DNA from: Granulicella sp.
Lineage (GTDB): Bacteria > Acidobacteriota > Terriglobia > Terriglobales > Acidobacteriaceae
Direction: 5' to 3'
DNA length: 64,000 bases
Assembly: GCA_027365345.1 (NCBI GenBank)
Contig: DAHXNO010000066.1
Location: 1 to 64,000 of the forward strand
The notes under the pieces are model-generated. The model did not search any database, was not told the origin of the DNA, and saw only the letters and a list, made by a program, of their open reading frames with translations. A program made the translations under genes and the position numbers. Below are positions 45,148 through 54,185 of this stretch, one piece after another (position 1 is the first letter of the stretch; each line of letters starts with the position of its first letter).

Positions 45148-45265
45148 GCAGGGAGCACGCGAGCACAGCCCAAGCTGTTCGCCTGGCACGCTGCCGGATC
45201 GGGAGGGTTGAGCGCCTGACCCTGGCCGAGGTGCGGGGCGTCTGGTTGGCATTTTGCAAGGATCT

Positions 45266-45337
45266 GTCTGGTTTTAAGACTGCCAGATCGTCTGGTTTCA
45301 AGACTGCCGACTCAGCGGGTTTTCAGACTGCCAACTC
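45266..45337. repeat. 24-bp tandem repeat overlapping the gatB 3' end
   Basis: Three 24-bp units (45266-45289, 45290-45313, 45314-45337) share tctggtttnaagactgcc and run into the last codons of gatB, whose final eight codons (45338-45361) are a diverged fourth unit. In the gatB frame each unit reads K-x-x-x-x-A-V-x, with the real stop TGA inside the first repeat junction. Confidence 0.85.
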
Positions 45338-46810
45338 GTCCAGTTTTTTTACCACCAGCTCATTGAGCAGCACTGGGTTTACCTGGCCTTTGCTGAGCCG
45401 CATCACCTGCCCGATGAAGAAGGCGGAGACGGTGCGCTTGCCGGCTTTGAACTGCGCCACCTGAGCGGGGTTGGCAGCGATCACCTGATCGATCATGGTT
45501 TCAATGGCTGAGGCGTCAGAGATCTGCTGTGGTTTGTCGCGATCGTAGATGGCGGTGAAGTCGCTGCCCTCAGTGAAACAGCTATCGAGCAGTTGCTTGA
45601 GCTGTTTGCTGCTGATGGCTCCAGACTCGGCCAGGTCAGCGGCTGCAACCAGACCTGCGAGCGAGATGGGGCTCTTGTCCAGGGTGATGTCAGCAGCGCG
45701 CAGGCGCATGGTGATCTCGCTGAGCAAGATGGCTGCCACCCGCCGGGGTGACTTGGCCGCCTTGGCGGCAGTTTCGAAGAGATCCCCGAGCGCGCGGTCC
45801 GTGGTGAGGGTAGCAGCGTCCTGCGGGCTGAGGCCGAACTCCGACGCCAGGCGGGTACGGCGAGCTTCAGGAAGCTCTGGCATGGCGGAGAGGATCTGCT
45901 GCTGCCAATGGGGACCGACCACGAGCGGGGGAAGGTCGGGCTCTGGGAAGTAGCGATAGTCGTGGGCGTGCTCCTTGCTGCGCATGGAGAAGGTGCGGCC
46001 TTCGGCGTTGTTCCACAGGCGCGACTCCTGCACCACGCGGCCTCCCTCTTCGAGGATGCCGATCTGGCGCTCGATCTCATACTGCAAGGCGGCGCGGATG
46101 TAGCGGAAGGAGTTTACGTTCTTGACCTCAGCCTTGGCTCCAAACTTTTGCGCGCCTTTGAGCATGACGCTGACGTTGGCGTCGCAGCGCAGCGAACCCT
46201 CCTCCATGTTGCAGTCTGAGACGCCGGTGTAGAGCAGGATCTCCTTGAGGCGGGTGAGGTACTCGAAGGCCTCGTCGGGGCTGCGGAGATCGGGTTCGGA
46301 GACGATCTCTACCAGCGGCGTGCCGCAGCGGTTGAGGTCGATGTAGCTGCGCGAGGCGGAGTCCGGAAAGCCGTCGTGCAGGCTCTTGCCGGCATCCTCT
46401 TCCAGGTGCAGGCGGGTGACGCCGATGGATTTGGGATTGCCCTCGGCATCCGAGACGATGATCTCTCCGTGCTCGGCGATGGGTTTATCGAACTGCGAGA
46501 TCTGGTAGCCCTTGGGAAGGTCAGGGTAGAAGTAGTTTTTGCGGGCAAAGATGCTGGTCTGACGGATCTGGCAGCCGATGGCTTTGGCGGCCAGCACGGC
46601 GAACTCCACGGCCTGGCGGTTGAGCACCGGCAAGGCTCCGGGGAGGCCCAGGCAGACGGGACAGACGTGGGTGTTGGGTTCGCCACCGTACTCGTTTCGG
46701 CAGCCGCAGAAGGCCTTGGAGCGGGTGAGGAGCTGGACGTGAACCTCCAGGCCGATCACGGGCTGGTACTTGGCGAGGACTTCCGGCGAGAGAGAAAGTG
46801 CTGCGGGCAT
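45323..46810 (-). CDS. gatB: Aspartyl/glutamyl-tRNA amidotransferase subunit B
   Basis: 495 residues, normal for GatB. The cradle domain has the conserved IGLEVHVQLLT, CPVCLGLPGALPVLN, KNYFYPDLPKGYQISQ, DLNRCGTPLVEIVSEPDLRS and EGSLRCDANVS; the C-terminal part (about 340-490) is the helical and YqeY-like tRNA-binding tail. It transamidates misacylated Glu-tRNAGln and/or Asp-tRNAAsn together with GatA and GatC, which are not in the window. It is divergent from mfd. The last codons belong to a 24-bp repeat array. Confidence 0.95.
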   Translation of the reverse strand: MPAALSLSPEVLAKYQPVIGLEVHVQLLTRSKAFCGCRNEYGGEPNTHVCPVCLGLPGALPVLNRQAVEFAVLAAKAIGCQIRQTSIFARKNYFYPDLPKGYQISQFDKPIAEHGEIIVSDAEGNPKSIGVTRLHLEEDAGKSLHDGFPDSASRSYIDLNRCGTPLVEIVSEPDLRSPDEAFEYLTRLKEILLYTGVSDCNMEEGSLRCDANVSVMLKGAQKFGAKAEVKNVNSFRYIRAALQYEIERQIGILEEGGRVVQESRLWNNAEGRTFSMRSKEHAHDYRYFPEPDLPPLVVGPHWQQQILSAMPELPEARRTRLASEFGLSPQDAATLTTDRALGDLFETAAKAAKSPRRVAAILLSEITMRLRAADITLDKSPISLAGLVAAADLAESGAISSKQLKQLLDSCFTEGSDFTAIYDRDKPQQISDASAIETMIDQVIAANPAQVAQFKAGKRTVSAFFIGQVMRLSKGQVNPVLLNELVVKKLDELAV

Positions 46811-46936
46811 AGGGTTGATTTTATCAACGCCGGCCGAGGGCGAAGCGGAGAGAGTTGCGGCGGCCCAGGCGCAGAGCCGACGGCGCGCATGAGCCTGGAA
46901 AGATCCGCGGCTGCGGGTTGATAGACTGAAGGCTGC

Positions 46937-49900
46937 ATGATTCTACCCTTCGTCCGCGAGCTGGTGGCGGACCTGGAACACTCCGAAGCCTTTGAGCGTG
47001 CGCGTCGCCATCTGGCGGGCGGTGTGGGGCGGAGACGTGTGTCTGGACTGACCACGACCGCGCGCGCCTTGTATCTTCCCTACTTTGTGCGCGCCGCGCA
47101 GCCGATCTCTGGCGGCGATGCGCCGGTGCTGGTTCTGGTGGCCGATAACAAGGCTGCGGAGACGCTCCACGCCGCGGTGCTGGCGGCCTGCGAGCTGACC
47201 GGAGCGCTGGATCCGGCGGAGGTGCTGCGCCTGCCCGCGCATGATGTACTTCCGTTTGAGAATCTGTCTCCCCACGGCGAGATCCAGGAGCAGCGCGCGG
47301 CGACGCTGTGGAAGCTGGCCAGCCGCGGTGCGGGGCAAGCCCACGGTGAGCCGCCCGCCAGGCTGGTGATTGCCCCGGTTGAGGCTGCGTGCATGCGGCT
47401 GTTTCCGCGCGAGTACTATGCGGCGCTGGCCCTGCGGCTGCGGCTGGGCGAGGAGCATCTGCCGGAGATGCTGGTGGAGCACTTGCAGTCCGTGGGTTAC
47501 ACCCGCGTGGATGTGGTGGAGATGAGGGGGCAGGTGTCGATTCGGGGAGGGATTCTGGATGTGTATGGGCCGGAGATGGAGCGGCCGGTGCGCGTGGAGT
47601 TTCTGGGGGATGAGATTGAGTCGATGCGCAGATTCGATCCGGAGACGCAGCGTTCCAGCTCTGCCGTGGATGAGGTGGTGCTGTTGCCGCTGACGGAGAC
47701 GCCGGCTACCGAGGCGCTGCTGGGAGCGATCCATGCGCGGCTGACGCGAAGCGCGGCAGCGGGTGCGGGTGCGGTGAAGGATGCGGCGGAGGCGATGGAG
47801 CCCGCGCGTGAGGCTCCGATGCGCGCTGCTCCCACGGGAGCGCACGCGGGACAGGCGACCATCTTCCCAGGCTGGGAGTTCTACGCCGCCGTGGCCGGTG
47901 CGCGGTGTTCCCTGCTGGAGTTGCTGGGAGCGCGTGCGCGCGTGCTGGTGGAAGAGCCGGCGATGGTGGAGAACCAGGGAGAGCGCTGGTGGAACAAGGT
48001 GGAGCAGCGCCATGACCGCTCCGGGGTGGGCTCGCTGGTGCGGCCGGCGGATCTTTACCTTTCTCCGTGGGAGTTGCAGGACGCCATGCGTGGATACTGC
48101 GGCTTTGAGTTGGATCAACTGGGCGCGGTGGATGTGCTGGATGGCGACCGCAGCGACGCCGCGGAGATCGAGTTCGCTACCCGGCCGACGATGCGCTTCC
48201 ACGGTTCGATTCCAGCGCTGATCGACCATCTGAAGCTGCTGATGCAGAGCGAAGCGCGGGTGTTGATCGCTGCTCCCAACCAGGGTGAGGTGGAGCGGCT
48301 GGCGGGATTGATGCAGGAGTACGGGGTTCCTTACCGCATCGGCTCGCGGGTGGATACGGCCGGCGGCGCAGGGGCCACGATGTACTCGGAGTCAAGCCAT
48401 CTGGCTGGAGATCTGCGCACGCCGGTGATTGTGCGGCTGGCGATTGCCAACGGGGTGCAGGTGCTGGATCTGGATCGGCGGACGGCGAGACAGGTGGTGA
48501 TCCTGGGGGCCAATGACATCAGCGACGATGCCGACGTGATGGCCCGGCCGGAGCGGCGGAGGTCAAAGAGCGCGGCGTTTGTCTCTGACTTCCGCGACCT
48601 GAGCGTGGGTGACTTTGTGGTGCATGTGGAGCACGGCATTGCACGCTACGACGGGCTACGCACGATTGAACAGCTAGATGGCACGGACCTGGAGCTGATG
48701 ATCCTGACCTTTGCCGACGAGGCAAAGTTGTATGTTCCGTTGACGCGGCTGGATCTGATCCAGAAGTATCGCTCGACCGAGACCGGCCCGGCTCCGCAGT
48801 TGAACCGGTTGGGAAGCCCAGCCTGGAGCAAGACCAAGGCGCGGGTGAAGAAGGCGATGCAGGATATGGCCGAGGAGTTGCTGAAGCTGTATGCGCAGCG
48901 CAAGGCCGCGGTGGGAACAGCCTTTAGTCCGGACAGCAACCTGCAGCGGGAGTTCGAGGACGCCTTCGACTTCAACGAGACCGACGATCAGCTTGCGGCG
49001 ATTGCCGATATCAAAGCTGATATGGAGTCCGTACAGCCTATGGACCGGCTGCTGTGCGGCGATGTGGGATACGGCAAGACCGAGGTGGCGATGCGCGCGG
49101 CCTTCAAGGCCGTGCAGGACGGCAAGCAGGTGGCGGTACTGGCTCCCACGACGGTGCTCTGCTTCCAACACTTTGAGAGCTTCAAGCGGCGCTTCAGCAA
49201 GTTTCCGGTGGTGGTGGAGATGCTCTCGCGGTTCCGAAGCGCGAAGGAGAAGAAGGAGATTCTGGAGCGCTGCGAGCAGGGCAAGGTGGACATTTTGATT
49301 GGAACCCATGCGCTGCTGTCAAAGGATGTGCGGTTCCAGGATCTGGGTCTGCTGGTTGTGGATGAGGAGCAGCGCTTCGGCGTGCGGCACAAGGAGCGGC
49401 TGAAGCAGATGCGGGCGGCCATCGACGTTTTGAGCATGAGCGCCACGCCGATCCCACGCACGCTGCATATGTCTCTGGTGGGCCTGCGGGATATGAGTGT
49501 GATCGAGACGCCGCCCAAGGATCGCATGGCGATCCAGACGATTGTGGCGAAGTTCGATGAGAAGTTGATTCGCACCGCAATCGAGGTGGAGTTGGAGCGC
49601 GGCGGGCAGGTGTATCTGGTACACAACCGCGTGGAGACCATTTACGATCTGGCCGCGAAGGTGCGCGAACTGGTTCCCCAGGCGCGGGTGGCGGTGGGGC
49701 ATGGGCAGATGCCGGAGGCGGAGCTGGAGCGCACCATGCTGGCCTTTATGGACGGCGAGTTCGATGTGCTGTGCGCGACTTCGATTATTGAGAACGGGCT
49801 GGATATTCCACGGGCCAATACGATTATCATCAGCCGCGCCGACCGGCATGGATTGAGCGAGCTGTACCAGTTGCGTGGACGCGTTGGGCGCTCCAATCGA

Positions 49901-50911
49901 AGGGCGTATGCGTATCTGTTGATTCCCCCCGAGCAGCAGTTGACGGAGATTGCGCGGCGCAGGCTGGCGGCGCTGAAAGAGTTCTCTGACCTGGGCGCGG
50001 GCTTCAAGATTGCAGCGCTGGACCTGGAACTGCGTGGCGCAGGCAACATGCTGGGAGGCGAACAGTCTGGCCACATCGAGGCCATCGGCTTTGAGATGTA
50101 CACCACCATGCTGGAAGAGGCGGTGAGCCGGATGAAGGGCGAGGTGCGCGAAGAGCGGCCACAGGTGACGGTGAACCTGGGCATCTCACTGCGCATCGAC
50201 GACGGGTACATCCCTGAGGAGGGGCAACGGCTGAGGATGTACAAGCGGATCGCCGCAGCGGAGAGCGCTGCGGCGCTGGCTGAGGTGCGCGCGGAGTTGG
50301 AGGATCGCTACGGCAAGCCGCCGGAGAGCGTACTGCATCTGCTGCTGGCGGGCGAGATCCGGCTGCTGTGCGAGCAGTTGGGCATCACGCAGATCGAGCG
50401 CAAGCGAACGGTTGTCGAGAGCCCCAAGCCGGTTGCTGCTGCGAAGCCGGGGGCGCGGGCTGGCGGAGCGCCGATGCAGCGGCCATGGCTGGGCGGCTGG
50501 TCCCCTGCCCCGCCGCTCGCTGGGCGGCATGGCCAGGCTCCGCAAACCGCCAGCTTGCAGTTTTCCAGCCGTGCGGCGGTGAGCCGGCCTGTGACCAACG
50601 CCACCATGGCGCTGCGCCAGAGCACGCCGGCGCGTGGCTCCGGCGCTGCGCAGGCTGGGGTGCTGAAGCCGATGCGGGAGATGCTCTACGTCAGCTTTAG
50701 CGAGAAGCTGCACGGGGCGCAACAGCCGGAAGAGGCTGGGATCGATGTGGGCGCACTGATGAAGTTGGTGGCGCGAAACGCCAAACAGGGAGCGCAGCTT
50801 ACCCCGCAGGGAACCCTGCGCTGGCCGCTCACAGGCGCGCAGGCCGATGTGGTGTTGGCCGAGACGCGCCAACTGCTGGAGATGCTGCGGCCGCAACGCG
50901 GGCGGGGTTGA
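46937..50911 (+). CDS. mfd: Transcription-repair coupling factor
   Basis: 1324 residues, longer than the usual ~1150. In order: UvrB-like N-terminal domains (about 30-500; VLRLPAHDVLPFEN, GYTRVDVVEMRGQVSIRGGILDVY), the RNA-polymerase-interacting domain (about 540-620; DFVVHVEHGIARYDGL), the RecG-like translocase (about 670-1030; Walker A DVGYGKTEV, DEEQRFG box, SATPIPRTLHMS) and the C-terminal TRCF domain. It strips stalled RNA polymerase from lesions and recruits UvrA. Two low-complexity inserts are visible: Ala/Pro-rich at about 275-305 and a Pro/Gly/Gln-rich one at about 1155-1245 inside or just after the C-terminal domain. GAAGG lies just before the ATG. Confidence 0.95.
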   Translation: MILPFVRELVADLEHSEAFERARRHLAGGVGRRRVSGLTTTARALYLPYFVRAAQPISGGDAPVLVLVADNKAAETLHAAVLAACELTGALDPAEVLRLPAHDVLPFENLSPHGEIQEQRAATLWKLASRGAGQAHGEPPARLVIAPVEAACMRLFPREYYAALALRLRLGEEHLPEMLVEHLQSVGYTRVDVVEMRGQVSIRGGILDVYGPEMERPVRVEFLGDEIESMRRFDPETQRSSSAVDEVVLLPLTETPATEALLGAIHARLTRSAAAGAGAVKDAAEAMEPAREAPMRAAPTGAHAGQATIFPGWEFYAAVAGARCSLLELLGARARVLVEEPAMVENQGERWWNKVEQRHDRSGVGSLVRPADLYLSPWELQDAMRGYCGFELDQLGAVDVLDGDRSDAAEIEFATRPTMRFHGSIPALIDHLKLLMQSEARVLIAAPNQGEVERLAGLMQEYGVPYRIGSRVDTAGGAGATMYSESSHLAGDLRTPVIVRLAIANGVQVLDLDRRTARQVVILGANDISDDADVMARPERRRSKSAAFVSDFRDLSVGDFVVHVEHGIARYDGLRTIEQLDGTDLELMILTFADEAKLYVPLTRLDLIQKYRSTETGPAPQLNRLGSPAWSKTKARVKKAMQDMAEELLKLYAQRKAAVGTAFSPDSNLQREFEDAFDFNETDDQLAAIADIKADMESVQPMDRLLCGDVGYGKTEVAMRAAFKAVQDGKQVAVLAPTTVLCFQHFESFKRRFSKFPVVVEMLSRFRSAKEKKEILERCEQGKVDILIGTHALLSKDVRFQDLGLLVVDEEQRFGVRHKERLKQMRAAIDVLSMSATPIPRTLHMSLVGLRDMSVIETPPKDRMAIQTIVAKFDEKLIRTAIEVELERGGQVYLVHNRVETIYDLAAKVRELVPQARVAVGHGQMPEAELERTMLAFMDGEFDVLCATSIIENGLDIPRANTIIISRADRHGLSELYQLRGRVGRSNRRAYAYLLIPPEQQLTEIARRRLAALKEFSDLGAGFKIAALDLELRGAGNMLGGEQSGHIEAIGFEMYTTMLEEAVSRMKGEVREERPQVTVNLGISLRIDDGYIPEEGQRLRMYKRIAAAESAAALAEVRAELEDRYGKPPESVLHLLLAGEIRLLCEQLGITQIERKRTVVESPKPVAAAKPGARAGGAPMQRPWLGGWSPAPPLAGRHGQAPQTASLQFSSRAAVSRPVTNATMALRQSTPARGSGAAQAGVLKPMREMLYVSFSEKLHGAQQPEEAGIDVGALMKLVARNAKQGAQLTPQGTLRWPLTGAQADVVLAETRQLLEMLRPQRGRG

Positions 50912-51017
50912 GTCCGACGCCCACGACGGGCTGCCGGGCGCGCCGGCCACCGTGGTCCGAGGCTATGTTTTGAGGAAGGCTTGCGCCGCAGGGGGGCAGT
51001 AGCGGAAAATCCAGCGT

Positions 51018-51431
51018 ATGCCTCTGGATCAACGTTACAAGTCCGCTGTCTCTACCCCGGCCGCTCCCGCGGCCATTGGCCCTTACTCTCAAGCTATTCG
51101 CAGCGGCGATTTCCTCTACACCTCCGGCCAGGTGGGGATGGATCCGGCCACCGGGCAACTGGTTCCGGGCGGAATCGAAGCCCAGACCGCGCGCGTCCTG
51201 GAGAACGTGAAGGCGCTGCTAAGCGCCGCTGGTTTGGAGATGGCCCACGTGGTGAAGACCGTGGTCTACTTGAAGGATCTGGCTGACTTTGCCGCCATGA
51301 ACTCGGTCTACGCCACTTATCTGGCCACGGAGGGCACGGTGGCTCCGGCGCGCACCACCGTGCAGGTAGCCGCTCTGCCCAAAGATGCGCTGGTGGAGAT
51401 GGAGTGCGTCGCCGTGATCCCTGCGGCCTGA
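51018..51431 (+). CDS. RidA/YjgF-family enamine/imine deaminase
   Basis: 137 residues covering the whole family: AIGPYSQAIRSGDFLYTSGQVGMDP, the MAHVVKTVVYLKDL segment, and PARTTVQVAALPKDALVEMECVA, where the conserved Arg and Glu form the deaminase site. RidA enzymes hydrolyse reactive 2-aminoacrylate-type imines produced by PLP enzymes. Monofunctional and alone, 106 bp downstream of mfd, possibly with its own promoter. Assignment to RidA itself rather than a paralogous Rid group is by the Arg/Glu pattern only. Confidence 0.92.
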   Translation: MPLDQRYKSAVSTPAAPAAIGPYSQAIRSGDFLYTSGQVGMDPATGQLVPGGIEAQTARVLENVKALLSAAGLEMAHVVKTVVYLKDLADFAAMNSVYATYLATEGTVAPARTTVQVAALPKDALVEMECVAVIPAA

Positions 51432-51520
51432 GGCCGGGTGCGCTGCATCGCTGCCTGGCGACGACCGACATCATGGAGAGCCCGCACTCCGGCCTACGCA
51501 TCCGGACCCGCCGCTTTACC

Positions 51521-51673
51521 CATGGGCAGAAGGGCAGGATGGTTCGGAGCTGGATGACGTCGGCGCTCCTCCGGAGCGAGCAGCATTTCAACAAGATCAT
51601 GGGCCATCGCGATCTCTGGGCCCTGGGAGCGATCCTCAACCCCTCTGCGACCGCCAGCCAAAAGACGGCGTAG
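51521..51673 (+). pseudogene. C-terminal relic of a mutator-type (IS256-like) transposase
   Basis: A 50-codon segment reads ..MVRSWMTSALLRSEQHFNKIMGHRDLWALGAIL.. and then stops. It resembles the last helices of IS256-family transposases (W-x-x-A-x-L-x-x-E-x-x-F-x-x-I-x-G-H/Y-R-D/E). The catalytic core is absent and no inverted repeats are seen. The rest of 51432-52168 carries no supported gene except a hairpin at its right end. Confidence 0.45.
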
Positions 51674-52090
51674 TAACATCAACCTATCCGCCGCCCGCAA
51701 CTTTCAACTACGCGCGGGACATCCTCTGGCAGCTTCTTTGGCCGCCTTGGGGCGCTGTTCTGTGCCGTTGTTTTCCTGGACATTCTCAGGCACCGATCTT
51801 GATGGTCGCCGTCTTCCGCGGCCACCCCTCGGCGTGACGCTCATTCACTACCTTGGCGCCTGTTCGCTCACCGCTTATGCTCTCCGCTCGGCTCGGACGA
51901 CTTTCAGCCTTTGCCTTTGCCAAGGCGGCGAATCGCGGGGAGGATCTGGTAGATGCGCCTGGGAGTGGCAGAACCCGCGCAGACGCGCTCGGAGAGGCTC
52001 ACCATGGCAATCCTTGGCCCCCCGGGCGTGTTCTCATCCTGTGATGGGTTGACAGGAGAAGAAGCAGCCGCAGCAAGCGGCGCTTTAAGA

Positions 52091-52124
52091 CCAAAAGGCC
52101 TTCCCAGTTGGGAGGCCCTTTTGG
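52091..52124 (-). terminator. Terminator hairpin after the TPR lipoprotein gene
   Basis: The arms ccaaaaggccttccc and gggaggcccttttgg pair almost perfectly (one slipped base) around a 4-nt loop. It lies 45 bp past the stop of the minus-strand gene and reads out into a short U-containing stretch. Confidence 0.65.
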
Positions 52125-52168
52125 CTTGGGGGGGAGCCCGTTATCCAATCGCGGGGGTAGGGGCGGCT

Positions 52169-52993
52169 TTACTGCTGCGGAACGATTCCGCCGTGCTCTG
52201 CAATCTTTTCTTTCTCCAGTTCGTTGGCCTTGCGGGCTCCCATCGCACGCTGCACCCATGCATCCGCCTGCGCCAGGTCGGCTTTGCGGGCAGCGTCGTT
52301 GCCGCACTCAAGATCGGCCTTGCGGCGATCGGTGAGGTTCAGGTACGCCATGGCGTCATCATAATTTGGATTGATGTCCACGGCCTGCTGAAGATACTTT
52401 TGGGCGTCGTTGACCAGATCGGAGTTCGCGGCAACCAACTGCTGGCAAATCTGTTTGGACTTCTTAACGTTCCCCTCGCCGTCATCCTGAAGCCCTGCAG
52501 ACGCCAGGATGTTGGTGGCGTTCTTGTAGGCCTGCGTCCAATCAATCACGCCTAACGTGTAGTAGGCTTCGGAGTCGTGCGGGTCAATCTGGATGATCTT
52601 CAGCTCATCGGCCTTAGCCTGGCTGAACCTGTGGATGTTGCGATCCAGCGAAGCCACCTGCCGCAGTGCGTCCAGGTCGTTTGGGTTCTGGGCTAGCACG
52701 GCGTCAAAGCCGCTGATCGCCTTCTGCGCAATCGCAATATTTTGCGGCGTGGTAAGGTCGGGAACTACTTGATAGCTGTATGCGGTTGCAAGGTAGAGAC
52801 GGCTCTCCGCACTGCTCGGGTCGAGCGCGACGGACCGTTGAAAGAAGTCAACAGCCTCTTCATACTTGCCTGCTTTGAAGGCCTGAACACCCTTGACGAG
52901 TTGATCTCGCGCCTTGAGCTTCGTGCATCCTACGCTACTTCCCAGTATCACAAGCAGCGCTGCACTTGCGGTGATTCGTGCACTAAGTTTCAT
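52169..52993 (-). CDS. TPR-repeat lipoprotein
   Basis: 274 residues from the ATG at 52993, chosen over an ATG 15 codons upstream because GGAAGGG lies eight bases before it and it starts directly with a signal peptide ending in lipobox SVGC. At least four tetratricopeptide-type repeats follow (about 28-215: AFKAGKYEEAVDFFQRSVALDP, ALRQVASLDRNI, DSEAYYTLGVIDWTQAY, AQKYLQQAVDINPNYDDAMAY). It would be an envelope-anchored protein-interaction scaffold; similar acidobacterial proteins are common and uncharacterised. The C-terminus is charged (NELEKEKIAEHGG). Confidence 0.82.
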   Translation of the reverse strand: MKLSARITASAALLVILGSSVGCTKLKARDQLVKGVQAFKAGKYEEAVDFFQRSVALDPSSAESRLYLATAYSYQVVPDLTTPQNIAIAQKAISGFDAVLAQNPNDLDALRQVASLDRNIHRFSQAKADELKIIQIDPHDSEAYYTLGVIDWTQAYKNATNILASAGLQDDGEGNVKKSKQICQQLVAANSDLVNDAQKYLQQAVDINPNYDDAMAYLNLTDRRKADLECGNDAARKADLAQADAWVQRAMGARKANELEKEKIAEHGGIVPQQ

Positions 52994-53364
52994 CCGTGAA
53001 CCCTTCCCAATGATTTGACAAAATCCCCCACGGCCCATCGAAGGGCTCTGTAATCAGAATACTACTACCATAGTTGGGCCACGAACGATTGTACTGCTCG
53101 CTGCGAAGGTTTGTCAGCGCCATGCATCGGCCGAACCGTCTTCGGTACCCGGCCAATCCTCACGTCCGGCCGGGGACTCCTGCATCAACCCGCAGGCGTA
53201 ACCCGGGGCCGCGAAGTCAATGGGCGTCTTCCACTAAGAAACATGCCGCCGCAGGGTTCCTCTCTCCGGATGCCTGGAAGCAGAAGAGACGCCAGAAGCG
53301 ATCCCAGAAGCCCGGCAAACGACACGCCTCTTCCGCTTGGCGTCCATCCTCACGGAACCTTGTC
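52994..53364. other. Intergenic, no supported feature
   Basis: About 370 bp between two minus-strand genes. Short frames only, without ribosome site or recognisable domain. Confidence 0.5.
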
Positions 53365-53922
53365 TTAATCCTTGCGCTTCTTGCCAGCCACCCTTTTGCG
53401 CGGGAGCGCGCCTCTGCCGGAAAGTTTTCTGCCGGCTAGCCGTTTGACCCCCGGCCTGCCAGCCGACGCCGCCGAAGACGCTGAACTCTTGCGCGCCAAT
53501 GTTGGCCGTTTGGCCGGAGCTGCGGCGCAGTTGGCCAGCCGCTGGAGCTTGGCTGCGTGCGCTTCCAGCATCTTCTCAATCTGACGAAGCAGGACCGCCG
53601 TTTGCATGGGTTTCACCAGCATCTTGTCCGCGCCGATGTCCGCCCACTCGTCATCCGGGAAGGAGGTCAGCAGCGCAACGGCAGGATGGTAAGGCGCCGA
53701 GCGGGCGGCCAGGATAACGTCCCGCCCGGCGGCGTCGCTCTCCATGCGCATATCCGTTATCACCATCTGGTACTCGTGCAGCTTGATCTTGGAGCGGGCT
53801 TCGCGCGCGCTCGCGGCTGTATCCACCTCAAACCCGTTGAGCTCAAGAACGGTCTTCATGGTCAGCAGAACAGCTACTTCATCATCGACAAGTAGTATGC
53901 GGCGTTTTGCCAAGGGAATCAC
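53365..53922 (-). CDS. Receiver-domain response regulator with histone-H1-like tail
   Basis: 185 residues. The first ~120 form a CheY-like receiver: acidic pair Asp13/Asp14 (LLVDDE), phospho-acceptor Asp57 (VITDMRM), switch Thr86/Ser87 and Lys104 (LVKPM). In place of a DNA-binding output domain there is a 60-residue tail rich in Lys, Arg, Ala, Ser and Pro (AKRPTLARKSSASSAAS, then GVKRLAGRKLSGRG), resembling histone-H1-like C-termini. This suggests phosphorylation-controlled nucleic-acid or polyanion binding. No histidine kinase is adjacent. The gene stands alone, with the antiporter gene 263 bp upstream on the same strand. Confidence 0.85.
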   Translation of the reverse strand: MIPLAKRRILLVDDEVAVLLTMKTVLELNGFEVDTAASAREARSKIKLHEYQMVITDMRMESDAAGRDVILAARSAPYHPAVALLTSFPDDEWADIGADKMLVKPMQTAVLLRQIEKMLEAHAAKLQRLANCAAAPAKRPTLARKSSASSAASAGRPGVKRLAGRKLSGRGALPRKRVAGKKRKD

Positions 53923-54185
53923 TCCTGCTTCTGCAAACCTGGGAGGACCGGTAAGACCCGATCGCTTTCACCGGTTGCGCGAGATACGGGACTTCTATCA
54001 CGCTGCGGGGCGGTTCGCGGTCTTCCGCGTACGGGGTCCCGGGTGAAGAGCGGCCTTCTCCCCAGAATACGCCACAGTTGCGGGGCGTACGCTGTCCCCG
54101 CAGTGTGTCAAGGTGATCTGTCCAGCTCCGTACTGTTCGCAGCTTGCCTCTGCACGGGCGGGGGCCATGCGGAGTGATCCCCCCC

